A program made the position numbers and the translations under genes. Of a stretch of 33,963 bases of DNA, positions 31,728 through 33,963 are shown one piece after another (within the stretch, counting starts at the first letter, position 1; each line of letters starts with the position of its first letter). The notes beneath the pieces were generated by a model. It made no database searches. It was not told the DNA's origin and saw only the letters and a list, made by a program, of their open reading frames with translations. The DNA lies in the NCBI GenBank assembly GCA_029553165.1, contig JAKPCT010000116.1, positions 1-33,963 of the forward strand, read 5' to 3'. The stretch comes from Bacillota bacterium (GTDB lineage: Bacteria > Bacillota > UBA4882 > UBA8346).

Positions 31728-32533
31728 CTTAATTGACCCACTTTAAGCAGTTCGGTTAGTATTTTTTCCAACTGGATTTGCAATCGGGCATCGACATTAC
31801 CTTGTTCTGACTCAATATAACAACCACCTGCAGCTATATTAGGATCGGCTTCAATCTGGATTGGTTTCGGCTCCGAGAAAACGCTCTGCAAATCGGCTAA
31901 GTTTTGGTCCGTTAAAGATTTCAAACTGTCCGGATGGATTCTGACCTTAATTTTGTTAGCGCCGGCAATCTTCGCCAACGCCTGTTTGGCGACCGCGGTC
32001 TGAACTTGAGCAGTGTTTGACTGCAACTCCATTCCAATGATCTTCTCCGCTATTTTTTGAGCTAACTTTAGGAGTTCGGTCTCCGAATCCAAGATTCGCC
32101 TTTCCCGTTCCAATTCAGCTTCATTTAATAATAATAAAGCAGCCATGAGTTGAGCATTCAATTCTTGTCTGATTTGGGACAAACCTTCCTCTTTCCCCTG
32201 CGCAAATCCTTCCTGACGGGCATTGTCTTTAATAGTATCAACTTGAAGCTTAGCTTCAGCCAGTAATTGTTCGACTTGATTGCGGGCTGAATCCAACAGT
32301 TGCGCTGCTTCATTCTGCGCATTTTGAATAATCTCTTCGGCTACCTTGGGTGGATCAACCGGTGGTTCGACAGGTTCTAACTCCACTACTGTTTCTATAT
32401 CAACTTCATTGTCATCCTGATCAGAGACTTCATCATTAATATTATTATTATTAAAAAAGGCAACCTCACTAATCGGCTCCAGCCGGCATGGAAGCGCCTC
32501 GATACAATCTTCGGATTTAAATATCCTAGACAA
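31724..32533 (-). CDS. fliH: FliH flagellar assembly protein
   Basis: The 269-residue protein has an acidic N-terminal stretch (about 30-60), a long coiled-coil middle (about 65-150) with alanine and glutamine spacing, and a C-terminal FliH/HrpE-like domain with EKIIGMELQ. FliH binds and holds FliI in check. The start is TTG 32533, inside the fliG stop region, with AGGAGG nine bases upstream. Overlaps with fliG and fliI show tight coupling. Confidence 0.93.
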   Translation of the reverse strand: MSRIFKSEDCIEALPCRLEPISEVAFFNNNNINDEVSDQDDNEVDIETVVELEPVEPPVDPPKVAEEIIQNAQNEAAQLLDSARNQVEQLLAEAKLQVDTIKDNARQEGFAQGKEEGLSQIRQELNAQLMAALLLLNEAELERERRILDSETELLKLAQKIAEKIIGMELQSNTAQVQTAVAKQALAKIAGANKIKVRIHPDSLKSLTDQNLADLQSVFSEPKPIQIEADPNIAAGGCYIESEQGNVDARLQIQLEKILTELLKVGQLR

Positions 32534-33536
32534 TCATCTCATCCTCCTTACTACGGGAGATTACTAATTCGCCAGAATCCTCCAATTGCCTGATAATATT
32601 AACAATCTTCTGCTGGGCTTCTTCAACATCCCGCAAACGAACCGGTCCCATCATCTCCATATCTTCCTTCAACATTTCGGCAGCACGTTTTGACATATTC
32701 TTCATTATCAAATCACGGACCTCATCACTGGCAGTTTTTAGTGCCAGACCAAGATCTTTAACGTCGACTTCACGCAAGAAACGCTGTACTGAACGGTTAT
32801 CAAGTGCCGTAACATCTTCAAAGACAAACATTCGACTCTTAATCTCATCAGCCAGTTCCGGATCTTCTTCAGCTAATGCTTCCAAAATTGTCTTTTCAGT
32901 ACCACGATCAACCCGGTTTAAGATCTCAACCATTGGTTCAATACCACCAGCAATTGTAAAGTCATGCATTACAAATGAAGATAATTTCTTCTCCAACACC
33001 TGTTCGACTTCTCTTAAAACCTCCGGGGAAGTCCGGTCCATAATCGCAATTCGTCTCGCTACCTCTACCTGTTGCAATGGTGGTAAGGCTGACAAAATGA
33101 TCGCTGCCTGTTCTGGTCGTAAATACGCCATCACCAGTGCAATAGTTTGCGGATGCTCATTTTGTAAGAAGTTCAATAACTGGCTTGGTTCAGTTTTACG
33201 TGCAAAATCAAAGGGTCGAATCTGTAATGACGCAGTCAGTTTCCCAATAATATCTTTTGCTTTCTGAGAACCAAGCGCTTTCTCCAAAATTTCGCGTGCA
33301 TAATCAATACCACCAGTGACAATATATTCTTGGGCAACACAGATCTGGAGAAACTCGTCAATGACACGGTCCTTGATTTCAGCAGTAACTCGTTTTAAGT
33401 TAGCAATCTCCATTGTCAACTCTTCAATCTCATCTTCACGCAATGATTTCATAACTTTAGATGATACCTCAGAGCCAAGCGAGATCATCAGTATTGCTGC
33501 CTTCTGTTTTCCAGTCAACTCTTGTGAACGCGCCAC
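32526..33536 (-). CDS. fliG: FliG flagellar motor switch protein
   Basis: The 336-residue rotor protein has the three FliG domains: N-terminal FliF-binding part (LTGKQKAAILMISLG), middle part with the ENLIxxEHPQTIA-type motif, and C-terminal torque domain with MFVFEDVTALDNRSVQRFLREV, whose charged residues face the stator. Length matches Bacillus FliG. The start is GTG 33536 with GGAG seven bases upstream. It follows fliF by 37 bases. Confidence 0.97.
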   Translation of the reverse strand: MARSQELTGKQKAAILMISLGSEVSSKVMKSLREDEIEELTMEIANLKRVTAEIKDRVIDEFLQICVAQEYIVTGGIDYAREILEKALGSQKAKDIIGKLTASLQIRPFDFARKTEPSQLLNFLQNEHPQTIALVMAYLRPEQAAIILSALPPLQQVEVARRIAIMDRTSPEVLREVEQVLEKKLSSFVMHDFTIAGGIEPMVEILNRVDRGTEKTILEALAEEDPELADEIKSRMFVFEDVTALDNRSVQRFLREVDVKDLGLALKTASDEVRDLIMKNMSKRAAEMLKEDMEMMGPVRLRDVEEAQQKIVNIIRQLEDSGELVISRSKEDEMIV

Positions 33537-33573
33537 AGTATCACTCCATCTTATTTACCAAAATTTCATTTTA

Positions 33574-33963
33574 CTAGTATTCTTCAGAAAGCCATGATTT
33601 CAATAATGCAGCCACTTCGTCAGGTTTTTCCAGCGCAATCTTCTCCAAAGTATTCAGCTTATCAATCCGATTCTTCTCTTCCTGCGTTAATTCTAACCCA
33701 GCTGCTTGTTCTTGTTGGACATTACCATCAATCAGTTGATCGATTCTAGTCCCGGCAATAGTTGCCGGTTCAGCATTATTAACAACAAAGATCTTCTTCA
33801 ACATCCACAACAGAGCTACTAAAAATAATCCCAACATTAGATACTGAATAACCGTCTGCCACGAAATTGCTATTTCTGATTTCTGACCACTCGAAGCTGT
33901 TGGCTTAGTAAACTCAATTGTTTCAACTGTCAGTTGATCACCCCGGTTTTCTGACAATCCTAC
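33574..33963 (-). CDS. fliF: FliF flagellar M-ring protein, C-terminal part
   Basis: About 130 residues are visible and the gene runs off the window edge. The conserved VGLSENRGDQLTVETI segment is followed by the second membrane segment (IQYLMLGLFLVALLWML) and the acidic C-terminal tail that binds FliG. The stop is at 33574. The gene start lies outside the window; the frame is open to its edge. Confidence 0.93.
   Translation of the reverse strand, partial: VGLSENRGDQLTVETIEFTKPTASSGQKSEIAISWQTVIQYLMLGLFLVALLWMLKKIFVVNNAEPATIAGTRIDQLIDGNVQQEQAAGLELTQEEKNRIDKLNTLEKIALEKPDEVAALLKSWLSEEY

Overview
The window looks like a chromosomal segment of a low-GC, flagellated, probably endospore-forming member of the Bacillota (Firmicutes). 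Supporting signs are strong purine-rich ribosome binding sites, frequent TTG/GTG starts, a T-box leader, a YlmC/YmxH-type sporulation protein, and a fliF-fliG-fliH-fliI-fliJ-motE flagellar block. A 1126-residue exported, beta-strand-rich protein that resembles an outer-membrane barrel suggests a diderm Firmicute (for example Limnochordia/Hydrogenispora-like, Halanaerobiales or Negativicutes). That placement is inference only. Almost every gene lies on the minus strand; only a LOG-family gene and a decayed HAD phosphatase remnant lie on the plus strand. No insertion sequence, prophage, rRNA gene or CRISPR array was seen.

Layout. 1-310: three tRNA genes (Phe partial, Asp, Val) behind one near-consensus promoter. 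581-2730: a DUF416-like gene, then a marR / DUF2461 / PPOX operon whose promoter overlaps a tandem repeat. 2855-4775: two tandem, closely related exported beta-propeller-like proteins, each with its own duplicated promoter. 4818-5850: LOG gene, then a 5'-truncated HAD (GmhB-like) remnant in the same frame. 5939-9784: Ca2+-type P-ATPase, YjbQ-family protein and a GAD-like/DUF1851 immunity-type protein. 9958-11371: DAHP synthase under a complete T-box leader. 11616-14320: HAD hydrolase, YlmC/YmxH, NusG-II domain protein, half-size GDT1 transporter, tRNA-His and a YaiI/YqxD protein. 14487-19494: GH13 amylase and the giant exported protein. 19579-24186: an atypical thioredoxin-reductase-like flavoprotein, a HelD-type helicase and a ParM-like actin. 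24350-29221: mannose-6-phosphate isomerase, site-2 protease family protein, a frameshifted cohesin-like lipoprotein, GNAT, CPBP protease and PHP phosphatase. 29374-33963: flagellar export/switch genes, ending in a terminator.

The most interesting items are: (i) the thioredoxin-reductase homologue that keeps its FAD site and CxxC but lacks a recognisable NADPH-binding site, suggesting a ferredoxin-linked (FFTR-type) enzyme; (ii) a stand-alone ParM-like actin with a Ser/Asn-rich tail and no plasmid context; (iii) the giant exported protein with two carbohydrate-binding-like modules between barrel-like halves; (iv) a cohesin-like lipoprotein split by one extra base; (v) the tandem duplication of propeller genes including promoters; (vi) the LOG-HAD remnant junction. 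All assignments come from reading motifs by eye; no database search was possible.
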